Shown here piece by piece: positions 1-10,300 of a stretch of DNA of 64,000 nucleotides. A program made the translations under genes and the position numbers. The DNA comes from Adiantum capillus-veneris. Taxonomy: Eukaryota; Streptophyta; Polypodiopsida; Polypodiales; Pteridaceae. The stretch is taken from the NCBI GenBank assembly GCA_014529385.2, contig CM043953.1, forward strand, positions 88,091,842 through 88,155,841. Direction: 5' to 3'. How positions within the stretch are numbered: position 1 is the first letter of the stretch; every line of letters starts with the position of its first letter. Below the pieces are notes generated by a model. That model worked only from the letters and a program-made list of their open reading frames with translations. It was not told the DNA's origin and did not search any database.

Positions 1-1314
1 CAGGCGCTAGTGAGAGAATCGCTCACGAAGCGCTTGCTTAGGCAACAATCTAAGTAAACCTTCTTTCCAAGATAGTGGCAAATCCTATTTCTCCCATGTT
101 GCATTTAAAAGCAATGGTTGTTCAAGAGCCTCCCAGAAGGAGAGGAAGAATTCCACAGTAAGCCCATCCCAACCGGGAGACCGCCAACGGCCCAATGCAA
201 GCAACGCTCTATGCAATTCTGAGGCACTCAACGATTCCTCAAGGCAACATGCATCTTGTGGGGATATGATCGGACGAACAAAGGAAAGCATCAATTGACG
301 AGCATGGCAAGCAACCGAAGATGCTTGAGAAGGAGCAACAAACACCTGTCGATACTGCAAAACCATGGCATCAGCAAGTTCTTGCTTTGAAGAAGTCCAA
401 ACACCTGAGGAAAGCTTAACCCGCTTGATTGCTTGTGAGACCCTTGTATGATGCAAATGCTTAAAGAATTGCTTCGAAGCATAGCCTTTTTCCATGAAAG
501 CGTATTGACGGGCACGCATCTGCCATTTAGCAAGTTTTCGCTTATCATTATGCTGAATACACACACAAGCTTCACACAACTCCGACATCTCAGAGTTAGA
601 CAAAGGCCGCAAATCAGCCAATACTTGCAGCCGTTGACAAGCTTGCTTCGTATCCTTGACATCCCCCTGAGTGCACTGCATGTAATGCGTGCCATGGTCA
701 TAAATAACACTTTGCACCCTCATAACAAAGCGATACCAGGCAGCATCAAGATCAAGATGCATGTGAGTAAGGAGAGGGGGAATAATATCAGAAATCATGT
801 CAGGAAAAACCTCATGAGTGAGATGATGTAGCAGACGTTTCCTAGGAAGAGGCCGATCACAAAGAGACTGCCCGAAACTCACGCTCAACAAAACAAGGTA
901 ATGATCCGATAACTGCAAGGCGTAATCCATGCTAACGTCACATACAAAATCCTCATATTGTTGCAAATTAAGCAAATACCATCGATCCAACCATGCTCGA
1001 TTAGAAGAGTGAGCAACATGCTGAAAAGTAAATCCAGAGGCATTTGGATGCAAATACCGGCATAAATCAATCATCTGAGTAGAAGCAAAGAGATTATCCC
1101 ATTCTTGCCTTACCACAAACAACATCTGTGAACTACTTGAGGTACTATCATCCATCTTAGGGGTATTATTAAAATCACCGCAAAGGAATGCATTTGAAGT
1201 CCATGAGCGAGAAGAGATGTCTTGCCATAGAGCAGCCCTTTGCCCAGATGTTGTATGCGCATAAATGCCTCCAAATTCATATACCTGACCGTTCAATAGG
1301 CATTGAACCACCAT
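1..1314 (-). pseudogene. LINE family L-A copy 1: ORF2 endonuclease and start of RT (cut by window edge)
   Basis: Decayed ORF2 of a plant L1-type non-LTR retrotransposon, reading right to left and running out of the window at base 1. The 409-residue open stretch (1,314-85) shows an APE-type endonuclease: IYAHT near residue 18, CGDFNN near 45, LDRWYLL near 109 and LSDHYLV near 134, matching the usual YAPH, GDFN, LDR and SDH blocks. After a linker it enters the RT N-terminus (SPGWDGLTVEFFLSFW, about residues 379-394). The reading frame breaks at about 85. Bases 1-84 continue the RT in another frame and match the second copy near 5,250-5,340. The WN motif at the endonuclease start is not visible. 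The copy is dead, and the family assignment is firm. Confidence 0.85.
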
Positions 1315-1449
1315 TCAGCGGCCGTGCAGATCATTGTACAAGAGAGCTGGTTGAAGCTCATGCCGAACCAGCATCAATAAACCTGAATAATCTTGCAAAC
1401 CAGCATATGCAATCCAATAACCGGCAAAATAAGAACACTGACGAGCAAA

Positions 1450-2460
1450 GTCATGTTAATTGTGTTCTTGCAAAACAACTTTATCTACCCTACATGTATG
1501 TACATAGTGCCAAGTCAGTCGCCACGTATCACTTGACTCAACATTTTTGCCTTTCCTAGCATTTACATTCCCAACATCAACAGACTGCGGATTTTTGTTT
1601 TTCCCTTTATCTGCATTGGGAACCACCTTCATAGAAGAAATTCCATTCAATTTAGCTTCACAAACATATTTGCCTAAAGGGGCAGGGGTAGAGGAAGGAA
1701 CAGTCGAAAGAGGGAGCTACAAAACTGGTTCAGGACATTCAGATTGCATGTGACCAAATCTTCCACATTGGAAATAGGAATTTGCAAATTTGCCCCATTT
1801 GAGTTTAAAAGGACGCTTGCCCACCCATGGATCTCCACCATAATTCCATCCGGAGTATGCTTGTTTGTATACCAAAGAATGCAAAACCTATTAGTGTTCG
1901 CATCCAATTTCGGGGGGCAAATCACCTTGCCAAGCTGAGCAGCCAACAATGGAAGAAAATGTCTCCACGCACAATGTCTCTACGTGCAAGGGAAATCAAC
2001 AATTTCCACTCACGGGACATTTGTGACGAATAAGGCTTTGATAGTCCTTCGTAGGTGCCCACGGCTGAACATGAGTCATCTGCGTGCCAAAAAAGAGGGG
2101 AGACATCTCCAACAGAAGGTTTCTAGCTTCAGTATTTGCCAATAAAACCTCATAGAAACCTCGAGCACCAAAATAAACGCCCTTGCGTTTGAGAAGGAAA
2201 TCAACTCATTGTCCGACATCCTGCGCAATGGGCATTTTGCCCGGGGAAAAAATATGATGACCACATTTATGGCATATTGCGCTACCAGATCCATAAGGTC
2301 CTGTACAAGAATTCGCACGTCAAGGGCAGGTGCCTGACCATTCCAAGCTTTTTGGGCCTCTTCAAAGTCTTCATATGGACAGCTTTTGATTTCAGAAGCA
2401 CTCTTCGAAACATTGTCCATGGCTTTACGCCGCTTGAAAACACACGGGAACTCTGACATG
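1450..2460 (-). pseudogene. LINE L-A copy 1: decayed ORF1 (gag-like, zinc knuckle)
   Basis: Minus-strand remnant just upstream of the L-A endonuclease, in the position expected for ORF1. Short open pieces in several frames make up a protein-like stretch. At 1,733-1,780 the minus strand reads FQCGRFGHMQSEC, a CCHC zinc knuckle whose first Cys codon has become Tyr. Plant L1 ORF1 proteins carry a DUF4283-like RNA-binding region followed by such a knuckle, and the order here agrees. Several stops and frame changes interrupt it (pieces at 2,459-2,076, 1,949-1,674 and 1,650-1,456). No start codon can be fixed. Confidence 0.55.
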
Positions 2461-3130
2461 CAGCAACCGGACCACGACCGAAAACCAAAACAAAGGACTT
2501 TGTGTGTATTTTGTATTATTTTATCTATTTACGGAGACCTCAGAAATATATACATCTCCCATAGAGGACATACATCTGCAAAATAACAGTGCCTGGAAAA
2601 CTATGCTAGAAAACAACAAAATGCTGCAAACTATCACGGGGAAGGACCACTGTCGCAACGGTGCAGAAATCACTGATTTCAGGCCTAGGACGAGATGAAA
2701 TGAACCCCCAAGGCAGACTGCGCAGTCACTGAAGGCTTTGTTAGTGGTTGAAAACTATAGGCCTGGCGCGCAGCAACTCCAACAAGTCACACGAGCTCTG
2801 TCTGAAACTACAGTAGGTCACATAGAGGTTTGACAGCAGGCGAGCAGACTCGGGACTGCGTGGGTGGAACACCTGCGGGGCTTGGGAAACGTGCGCCGAG
2901 CAGATGGGAGACTCGCGCAGGGTGGCAGACGAGCAGAGGCTCGCGTAGGACTTCCTTTCGATCCTCTCTCTCATACACACACGCCACACACACAGATCGT
3001 CCTTGCCCGCGTGCATGCACAAACACACACACCCAGGAGGAAGCTAATTCACACACAGAGGCACTCACACAGAGCTACAAGATTTCCAGGGATATGTCCC
3101 CAATGTCAAAGGCAAAATGTAACGATTGCC
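2461..3130. other. No gene seen; GC-rich stretch and CA-rich stretch
   Basis: No reading frame here looks like a protein. Bases 2,820-2,960 are GC-rich with repeated GAGCAGAGGCTCGCG-like words. Bases 2,970-3,075 are rich in CACACA. The left part (2,500-2,600) is AT-rich and could be LTR or UTR sequence, but I cannot assign it. The right end runs into the 3' side of the next L-A LINE. Confidence 0.5.
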
Positions 3131-3598
3131 TCAGCGAAACTTGAACGATGGAAAAGGATCTGCATCATGCTGGTGAAACATGCGGAGATTGCGGCGGTGC
3201 CACAAGGACCATAGCGACCAAAATCTGACCCATGCGAAGAAAATTGCAAATTGCTGGAGGGAATTCGAGAGAACGCCAAAAAGCCAGAATTGTTTGTGGA
3301 AGACCGCTGAGGGGAATCGAAGGTGCATACAAGCAGAAACACGGTGAAGGAAAGCCCTGGTGCAATGACACTCCCAAAGCAGATGTCCGACAGTCTCATC
3401 AGCAGTAGTGGAGCAACCGTCGCAACGAGAGGAGCTAATACGACGCACCGCAAGGAGTGTTCCAACTGGAAGAACGCCCAGCAAACAACGCCAAAGAAAC
3501 AACCTCTCCTTAAGAGGCAAGCGAGACTTCCAAATTGCAGTAAGAGCCCGCCCGACGCCTCCACCATTGATCGGATTTGTGTAAATCCTAGAGTGCAT
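3131..3598 (-). pseudogene. LINE L-A copy 2: zf-RVT C-terminal domain
   Basis: C-terminal end of an L1-type ORF2, reading right to left, 155 residues open. It carries the plant zf-RVT (reverse-transcriptase zinc-binding) signature: LPLKERLFLWRCLLGVLPVG (about residues 27-46), then CDGC and HLLWECHCTRAF. The spacing of Cys and His residues fits this family. It follows the RT body at 3,607-5,550 after a stop or frame change at about 3,600. The plus-strand copy at 6,535-7,646 has the same domain, so the two copies support each other. Confidence 0.85.
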
Positions 3599-3606
3599 TA
3601 CAATGA

Positions 3607-5550
3607 TTAGTCAGCCAAGAGTCCTGCATGAGAGAAGCATAGATATGGCGAGCAGAAATCGCATCTAAAGAAGAGTCCCATAATTTCCAATCTTGCATAC
3701 GGCATCCACCGGCCACCGGCGGAATAGGGAGAAAAACATCCAACATATGCCGAAGCAAGCTCCAAATTTGACGCTAATGTAGGCCCAACCCAAAGCGTTG
3801 CCGCTTGAGAAAAGGTAAGCAAATTTGTAGATGAATCCACCACATCATCCACCGTGCGTATGCCACGACCAGAGAGGAAGTAGGCTTGACAAGGCGACTT
3901 ATCAACCAGGGTAAAAGAAAACACCGTGCTCCAATGAATGCTTTCCAAACGCAACGAATTCCCTTCTGTTTGCTGCGTGCCATGCCAAGAAAGATGATCC
4001 GTAACAACTGTCCAAGCAGAGAGCAAGTCAGAGGTGATCAAGCAACCAGGAATATTACCGACCATCTTGCCAAACACAGTCTGCCAAAGGGAAGTCTGCC
4101 AATGACCAAAGGCAGGAGTGACAACATGTCGACATATATCAGCAACCATAACTGTCCATGGCTGAGACTGAAATGCAAGAGTGGGCAATAACATAACCTT
4201 TCTTGCCAATGCATGGCGGCGAAGGTCCAAAATATTTAGCCCGCCAAGACGCTTTGGAGTGCAAAGTTTCTCCATTGCTAACAAACGGAGGCCTTTCTTA
4301 TGAGAACTGGTGCGCCACAAGTGAGATACAATAGTAGACATAAGCAATGAGAGGCGGGAGTGAGGCCAGTGCAGCAATGGCGAGTAAAGCTGAACGTAAG
4401 CCATCATGATACTTTGCACTATACGAAGTCGAACATGTAGTGGCCATGTAGACAGTTTCCAATAGTGCAATTTGACATTCAATCGTTGCATAACCCAATC
4501 GATTTGTTGCGTATTAGTAACCTGCCAACCGATAGGATATCCTAAATGCCTGACCACCACATGCGGATCGAGAATGTCGCCAGGCCACGAAAGATGATGC
4601 CAGTCACAAACAACAAGAAGCAAGAGTGTAGATTTTCGAAAGTTAACCCTAAGGCCTGCTGCCAAGCCAAATGTATCCAATGCTTGCATAATTTCGCGCA
4701 CATCATCCTTGTTGTTACGAGGCATGAACAGCGAATCATCAGCATAGGCCTATCCTGCAAAGTCTTTCCCATTGGGTAACTTCAGTCCATGAAGGCGACG
4801 GAGCGAAGTCGAGTGATCCAAATACAATAAGAGAGGGTGAGTGACAATGGCATACAACAAGGCGCTAAGTGGGCAACCTTGTCTCACAGAGCATCCAAGA
4901 GACCAAGGTTCTGTCAGCTCTCCATCAAGGAGGCATGAACATGTATTGCGGGCATACAAGAAGTAAACGACATTGACCATCTTTGGGCCAAAGCCAAGGG
5001 CCCACATGGTAGCAGCAATGAAATCCCATTGAACCGTATCAAAAGCCTTTTCAATGTCTACCTGTATTACAAGAACATCCTGCTAGGTATATTTAGCATA
5101 TTCCATTCCAATTAATACATTAGCCAGATTATCCAAAATCTGACGACAAGGAATAAAGCCATATTGCACGGAATGGATACCAGCCATAAAAGGTTCCTTG
5201 ATACGATTCACAATGATCTTAGCCAAGATTTTATAGATCATCGGCATAAGAGAAATTGGCCGCCAATGCGAGAATTGCTCACAAAGCGCTTGTTTAGGCA
5301 ACAACTTCAATAAACCCTCTTTCCAAGACAATGGCAAATCGTGTTTCACCCACGCAGCGTTCATCATATAAAGTGAAGGTTCTTTCAAAGGCTCCCAAAA
5401 AGACAGAAAAAATTCCACAGTGAGCCCATCCCAACCAAGCGAACGCCATCTTCCGAGAGCAAGCAAAGTTGAGTGCAATTCATTCTCTGTAAAAGCCGCC
5501 TCCATGGCCAAAGCATCCTGGAATACACTGTAGATAACAAAAGTTGTCAT
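3607..5550 (-). pseudogene. LINE L-A copy 2: reverse transcriptase
   Basis: RT body of ORF2 in three open pieces on the minus strand. 5,550-5,083 holds the fingers (SLGWDGLTVEFFLSFWEPL, then FSHWRPISLMPMIYKILAKI and YGFIPCRQILDNL). 5,007-4,750 holds the palm with SVRQGCPLSALLYAI. 4,725-3,607 holds the thumb and connection (GLAAGLRVNFRKSTLL onward). Stops separate them. The palm YADD-like catalytic motif should fall at about 4,735-4,750, where the frame changes: the bases there still read as AYADDSLF on the minus strand, across the break. The copy is inactive. Confidence 0.88.
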
Positions 5551-6330
5551 GCATGAATAACTGCGGCGGATGCCACGGGGGGAGCTGCAAAAACAGTCCT
5601 AAAATGGGACACCATGGCATCTGCAAGCTCACGCTTCAAAGTTGTCCAAGCTCCTGGTCGAAACATAACCCGCTTAATAGTTTGAGAGGCCCTCGAATGA
5701 TGCACGTGCTTAAAAAACTGCTTTGAGGCACATCCCTTGTCTACAAACGCTCGATGACTAGCACGCGTTTGCCATTTATCCAATTTTCGTTTGTCATTAT
5801 GCAGCAGACACACCCGGGCCTGACAAAGGGCTGTGGATTCAGTTTCCGACAATAGACGTGTGTCAGCTAAGAGTTGAAGCTGTTGATACATATGCTTGGC
5901 ATCCTCAACATCACCACGTAGTCCTGAATTACACTCTGCACATGCACAACAAAGTGAGCCCAGGCAACATCAGGATCAAGATGCATTTGAGCAACCAAAG
6001 AGGGAATAACCTCATAGATCATCTCACAAAATGCCTCGTGAGAAAGATATGCATTGTTGATGTGGAACAGACGCTTCTTAGAAAGAGGCTGATCATAATG
6101 TAGTTGCCCAAAGCGCAGCAGCATCACAACAGGAGCATGATCATATAAAAGCAAAGAACGGTCTATGCTCATTTCGCACACAAACTCGTTAAATTGTTGC
6201 ATGCCAAGGACATACCATTGATCTAATCTTGCACGATATGCAGAAAAAGCATTATGTTGAAATATATACCCCGAAACATCAAGATGCAAGAGGGTCCACA
6301 GGTCCAACATCCCACACCAAAACAAAATGC
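5547..6330 (-). pseudogene. LINE L-A copy 2: C-terminal half of endonuclease
   Basis: Minus-strand ORF2 upstream of the RT. The pieces at about 6,330-5,867 and 5,891-5,547 match the L-A copy 1 endonuclease and linker: SGYIFQHNAFSAYRARLDQW with the LDR block, YDHAPVVMLLRF in place of the usual SDH block, then a linker with LLHNDKRKLDKWQTRA. The first catalytic blocks (WN, E, GDFN) are missing. The open frame continues upstream of about 6,330 into an unrelated GC-rich tract, so the element is 5'-truncated there. Confidence 0.75.
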
Positions 6331-6534
6331 TAGTTGTACAGAGGGCTGAGAAAAGGATGCACAGGGGCAAACTGCCACGCCGAGGGCCAAGTAGCGCAAA
6401 GAGAGTGCGCAGAGCGCTCAACTCTTCCAGGTCGGCGCGTAGAGGCTGAAGTTCACGCAAGGTCAGTTTGCGCAGAGGCTCGCAGAGGCTAAAGTTTGCG
6501 CGCAAGGGCAGTTCGCGCCTTTTACACACACACA
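6331..6534. repeat. GC-rich short-period tract between two opposite LINE fragments
   Basis: About 200 bp with repeated GCGCAGAGGCT and TTTGCGCG words, ending in a (CA)n run at 6,520-6,538. It separates the 5'-truncated minus-strand L-A copy from the plus-strand L-A 3' fragment. Similar words occur at 2,820-2,960. The open frame across it has Leu/Arg-rich content that looks like chance. Confidence 0.45.
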
Positions 6535-7646
6535 CACATCAACAACCCTGGACGCTTATGATTTCGCATTTATGTGGTGGTGGTGTCACGTCCTCCTTTG
6601 GTCAATGGCACCCCTCATACTCGGAGGTCATGATTGGGCAGCTTGAGGATCATATTCCGGGATGTCCCTTTACTTCATCCCTAGTTGTTGATTGGAAGGT
6701 TGTTACCTTGCACTTTTCCTGGCATGGTTGCCAATCCTCTCAGGCTAACTCCCTTCAGTTGGAGAGCATTCACTGGAGCAAAGCGTTCTCTCTTACTTTG
6801 GTTCAACGCTCTCCTCGACAAGCATACTTTCTTTCACAGAAAGGGGTGTGTCGGGTGGATCAGGTGGTGGACGACCCAGGGCAGGTTCTCTCCTTTCCCG
6901 CTGCCGCTATTCGATATGAGCTGGGGCCTTATTATGGCCATTTGTGGCAGCGAATTAGACAGTTGATTGCTGGGCTTTCCCCAATGCCTCCACTACTTGT
7001 GGATTCTCAGCCTTCGGATTGGAATCTCGCCCACACTAGGTTGGATTGCATATTGTGTGGCTCGATTAATGCTTTGCTGCAGTCCAATGCATGGATTGTG
7101 TCTCATGGAAATCAGTTGTGGCCACTCTCCAAGTCTGAGTTATGGTGGCAAAGAACGCTATCACGCATTTGGAAGAATCATCTTCCTCTCAAAGAGCGCA
7201 TTTTCTTATGGAGATGTATGATGGGGGCTCTACCTGTTGGTACTATGTTGCATGAGCGGCGCATCGCCTCCTCTTGGTGTGTCCGATGTCGTGCGTGTGA
7301 CGAGACGGTGACGCATCTAGTTTGGGATTGCCGCTGCTCAAGGACTTTCATCAAGCAGGTATCCTTTGCGCTGCGCCTTCGGTTTCCATCCGGCATCTCT
7401 CACAGACGGTTCTGGATTTTTGGAGTGCTCCAACAGCCACAGGCTTCGTTTAAGGTTTTCTTCAGTTGGGTCAGATTTTGGGTAATGTGGAGCATATGGC
7501 ATCAACGTAACTCTGAGATGTTTCATGGCATGGAAATTGACCCTTTTCCTTACTGCAAGTTCTCGCTTGGAGAGGCACTTCACTTTGCTCATGATGCGGG
7601 AGACATCTCTCTAGAATCTTATAGGATTTACTTTGATTGTTTCTAG
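6535..7646 (+). pseudogene. LINE L-A copy 3: 3' end of ORF2 (thumb/connection and zf-RVT)
   Basis: 5'-truncated LINE 3' end on the plus strand. About 370 codons stay open from 6,535 to the stop at 7,646. It aligns by eye with the minus-strand copy (NSLQLESIHWSKAFSLTLV, then RQAYFLSQKG) and ends with a full zf-RVT domain (LPLKERIFLWRCMMGALPVG, CVRCRACDE, HLVWDCRCSRTF). The true ORF2 stop is probably the TAG at 7,644-7,646. A short 3' UTR runs to a (CA)n run near 7,732-7,745. Exon 1 of gene X begins about 140 bp further on, so this insertion lies in an upstream intron of that gene. Confidence 0.85.
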
Positions 7647-7786
7647 TTTTGGGAGTACCACGGTGCTTAGTCTTTTGTAACTCTTATTTGTAGTGGGTTT
7701 TCCTCGACTTGAGGTTTCCCACTTGTAAATTCACACACACACACAGTTGATGACATTTTCTAAAACTGATTTGACAAAACCTGCAG

Positions 7787-8757
7787 GGAGGTAATGTTGG
7801 GCATCTACACAAGCTATTAGCCATTGAAGCAGGCTCACAGGTATGTCCTCTGTAGCTGTTAATTGGAGTCACCAATTCCATGGCCTTTGTGTGTGTGGAA
7901 GTGTAAGGAAGTTGCCATGGGGGTCTTACAGCATAGGCTTTTTAAGATTCCAGGTGATGTACGTGGGAGACCATATTTATGGTGACATACTTCGAAGCAA
8001 GAAAGAACTGGGTAACCTTTTTTAAGCTGCAATTTCATGATCTACTCAATAAGGAATAGATAAGTCAGCACATAAACTGCACATTCTGTGCAGGTTGGAG
8101 GACCATGCTTGTAGTCCCAGAACTGGACAAAGAGCTACAAATGTTTTATGAAACCGTTCATCTGAGAAAGGTAGCAGATTTTTCTTTAGGCACCCTAAAA
8201 TAAATTATTTGAATGACAGAATAGATGCTGGAAAGAACATAGTTTACTCAAGGGCTGGGTCTGTTAGATTTAACATTTCACATGCATTTCCGTATAAGAA
8301 AGTGTTCCTTCTCTTGGCTCTGAGTCTGTGCATACTAATACAGGAGTTTCGGCTTCTTAGAAATCAAAGAGTCTCTCTTGAAGACAAAATTCAACGGTTA
8401 GATTGGTCTCTAAGGTCAGACCCTTCAAATATCTATCGACATGATATGTCATTAAACCAGGGTAAATGACATGCTTTATCCATTCCAGTAAATGAAGGCA
8501 GAGTGGTTTTTGATTGTCAGGTTTGAGCAACTCAATTCTTGTGACCATGATAAAATCAAGGTGGAAATCAAATCCCTTGAGGTATTGTCGAGATGCACAA
8601 GCTTATAATAAGTGGGGTCAGAAAAAGGAACATGTTTCATTCAGTTCACGCGTGATTTTAAGTCTCATCTTTCTTCTGGAATTTTGATGTTTTGAAGGAT
8701 CAAAGAGACAAAGTTAGGGAGTTGCATCGTCATGCCCAAAAGCTATGCCATCAAAAG
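7787..8757 (+). CDS. Gene X, visible exons 1-6 (unrecognised coiled-coil protein)
   Basis: Six exons, each bounded by AG and GT, with matching phases: 7,787-7,840 (GHLHKLLAIEAGSQ), 7,932-7,953 (22-nt microexon), 8,094-8,170 (PELDKELQMFYETVHLRK), 8,344-8,414 (SLEDKIQRLDWSLR), 8,521-8,581 (FEQLNSCDHDKIKVEIKSLE) and 8,698-8,757 (RDKVRELHRHAQKLCHQK). The 22-nt exon supplies exactly the phase needed to join its neighbours, which supports the model. The product is hydrophilic and helical, probably coiled coil. I do not recognise the family. The start codon and earlier exons are not seen and may lie before 7,787 beyond the LINE insertions, or outside the window. The exon ends fit plant splice sites; transcript data are absent. 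Confidence 0.65.
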
Positions 8758-9688
8758 GTAGAATATCTCTTCTCCTATTTTGGTTCTTATGGCTCTTAGA
8801 ATACTCGTGCCCTCAATGCTTGTAGGTTACCACTTTTGCAATTTCTTTGTACATAAGAGTCAAGTACAAAGAGTAAATGTGCACATAAAATTAGAATAAG
8901 GATCTGAGGGCTTACAGATTTAAAGAGAATACCGAGAAAATCTAGACCTTGTTGTCTGCAGTCTGGTTGGTTCTTGCTCAGTTCTTTGTATGTTTATTGT
9001 TCAGCTGGTGGGCCTAGCACATGTTTTGTGTTTTCCAGCAGACAGGCGTGGTGCGTTATTGCTCTTTTCCTGCCTTCTTATGCTTGAATCTACACCGCCA
9101 CTTTTTGTTTTTGTTTCAAGCATGAGGCTTGAACCCCTACTCACTTCAAAAATCCTTGCACCTTTACAAACCCTACCCCAAGCACCTCTTGACACATTTT
9201 GTCTCATCTCACATCATATCTCAGATCGTGATTCCAACACCTGTTTCTACTTCTTACCTACCCTGCCCCCCCCCCCCCCCCCCCCCCCCCCAATGAAGAG
9301 AAAGGGTCCCTTCAAGAGATTTTCCTATTAGTTTATCAACGGATTCTTACAAAACACATGTACCAGAGAAATTTGTTATGTTCTCTATCCCGGAACTATT
9401 CTGATGCGAGAAATGCATGGTATTCCCTAGCTCAGTGGCTGAAAATTTAATGTACCTGTAGCCAGAAACTGCTATCTTTGTCTCGTTCCGTATTCCTCTG
9501 TGCAAGAGGGATTACTTCTGTTATCTGCCTGCTTACAGAGTGTCGAAGCGAGTCCCCTTTGCTGAAATTTGTTGTTCAGGAGCTCGTTAGCACTTGTCTG
9601 AGTGCTGCTATCCTCAAAGGGACGCACACAAGCATCTGCTGGCTTCCCTCCACCTCTGAGTGCGCTCCTTAGCCTCTGCACTACCTTC

Positions 9689-9691
<3 letters not shown>
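8758..9691. other. Left end of the large gene X intron; C homopolymer
   Basis: Ordinary AT-rich intron-like sequence without a supportable gene. It contains a run of 26 C at 9,266-9,291. L-B LINE sequence starts at the GA array at 9,692. Confidence 0.55.
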
Positions 9692-9735
<44 letters not shown>

Positions 9736-9855
9736 GAAATGAAATGTTATATTAACATCTTCAAAAGGCCATAGTGACCTATGAGACCAGAAAGTTACAA
9801 GGTGGTGAATCTGATGTAGCCTCCGTCGATGCTGTGTAGTCCTTCGCAGTCGTGG

Positions 9856-9857
<2 letters not shown>
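9692..9857 (-). repeat. LINE L-B 3' tail, internally deleted copy
   Basis: A (GA)n array (9,692-9,732) followed by AAATGAAATGAAATG and the L-B 3'-UTR block (CTTCAAAAGGCC, CCTATGAGACC, AAAGTTACAAGG). This jumps at about 9,815 to a piece of the ORF2 end that also occurs near 10,228-10,268. On the minus strand it is a LINE 3' end whose UTR middle is deleted and whose tail is (CT)n. It abuts the tail of L-B copy 1. Confidence 0.75.
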
Positions 9858-9906
<49 letters not shown>

Positions 9907-10300
9907 GAAATGAAATGTTATATTAACGTCTTCAAAAGGCCATAGTGACCTATGAGACCAGAAAGTTACAAGGTGGTGGATCTGATACAAAGTCAAGAGT
10001 AACAAAATAACCTAAACAACAGTACAAAACAAAGATATATATTATGGGATTCTAGATTGGTCGATGTGAGCTAAAGCCGAAAACTAAGCAAAAATGGGCG
10101 GCTAGTTGGGATAGCTGAATCACAAAAGATCTAGCATCGGTCATTGGCGAATCTCATCAATTTCCTCCATGGTTAGTAGTCTGACCGGGCGTCGTGCATG
10201 CCTGGCCAGCGTGCTCTGAATCTTTTGACGTAACCTCCGTCGATGCTATGTAGTCCTGCGCAGTCGTGGGCGCCTGGATTTCCCTAGTTCAATCGCTCGG

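Noticed and set aside
2830-3214. Plus-strand frames of 104-116 codons as a first exon of gene X
   Set aside because: The content is CA-repeat and GC-repeat translation, with no splice donor that matches exon 1 phase.
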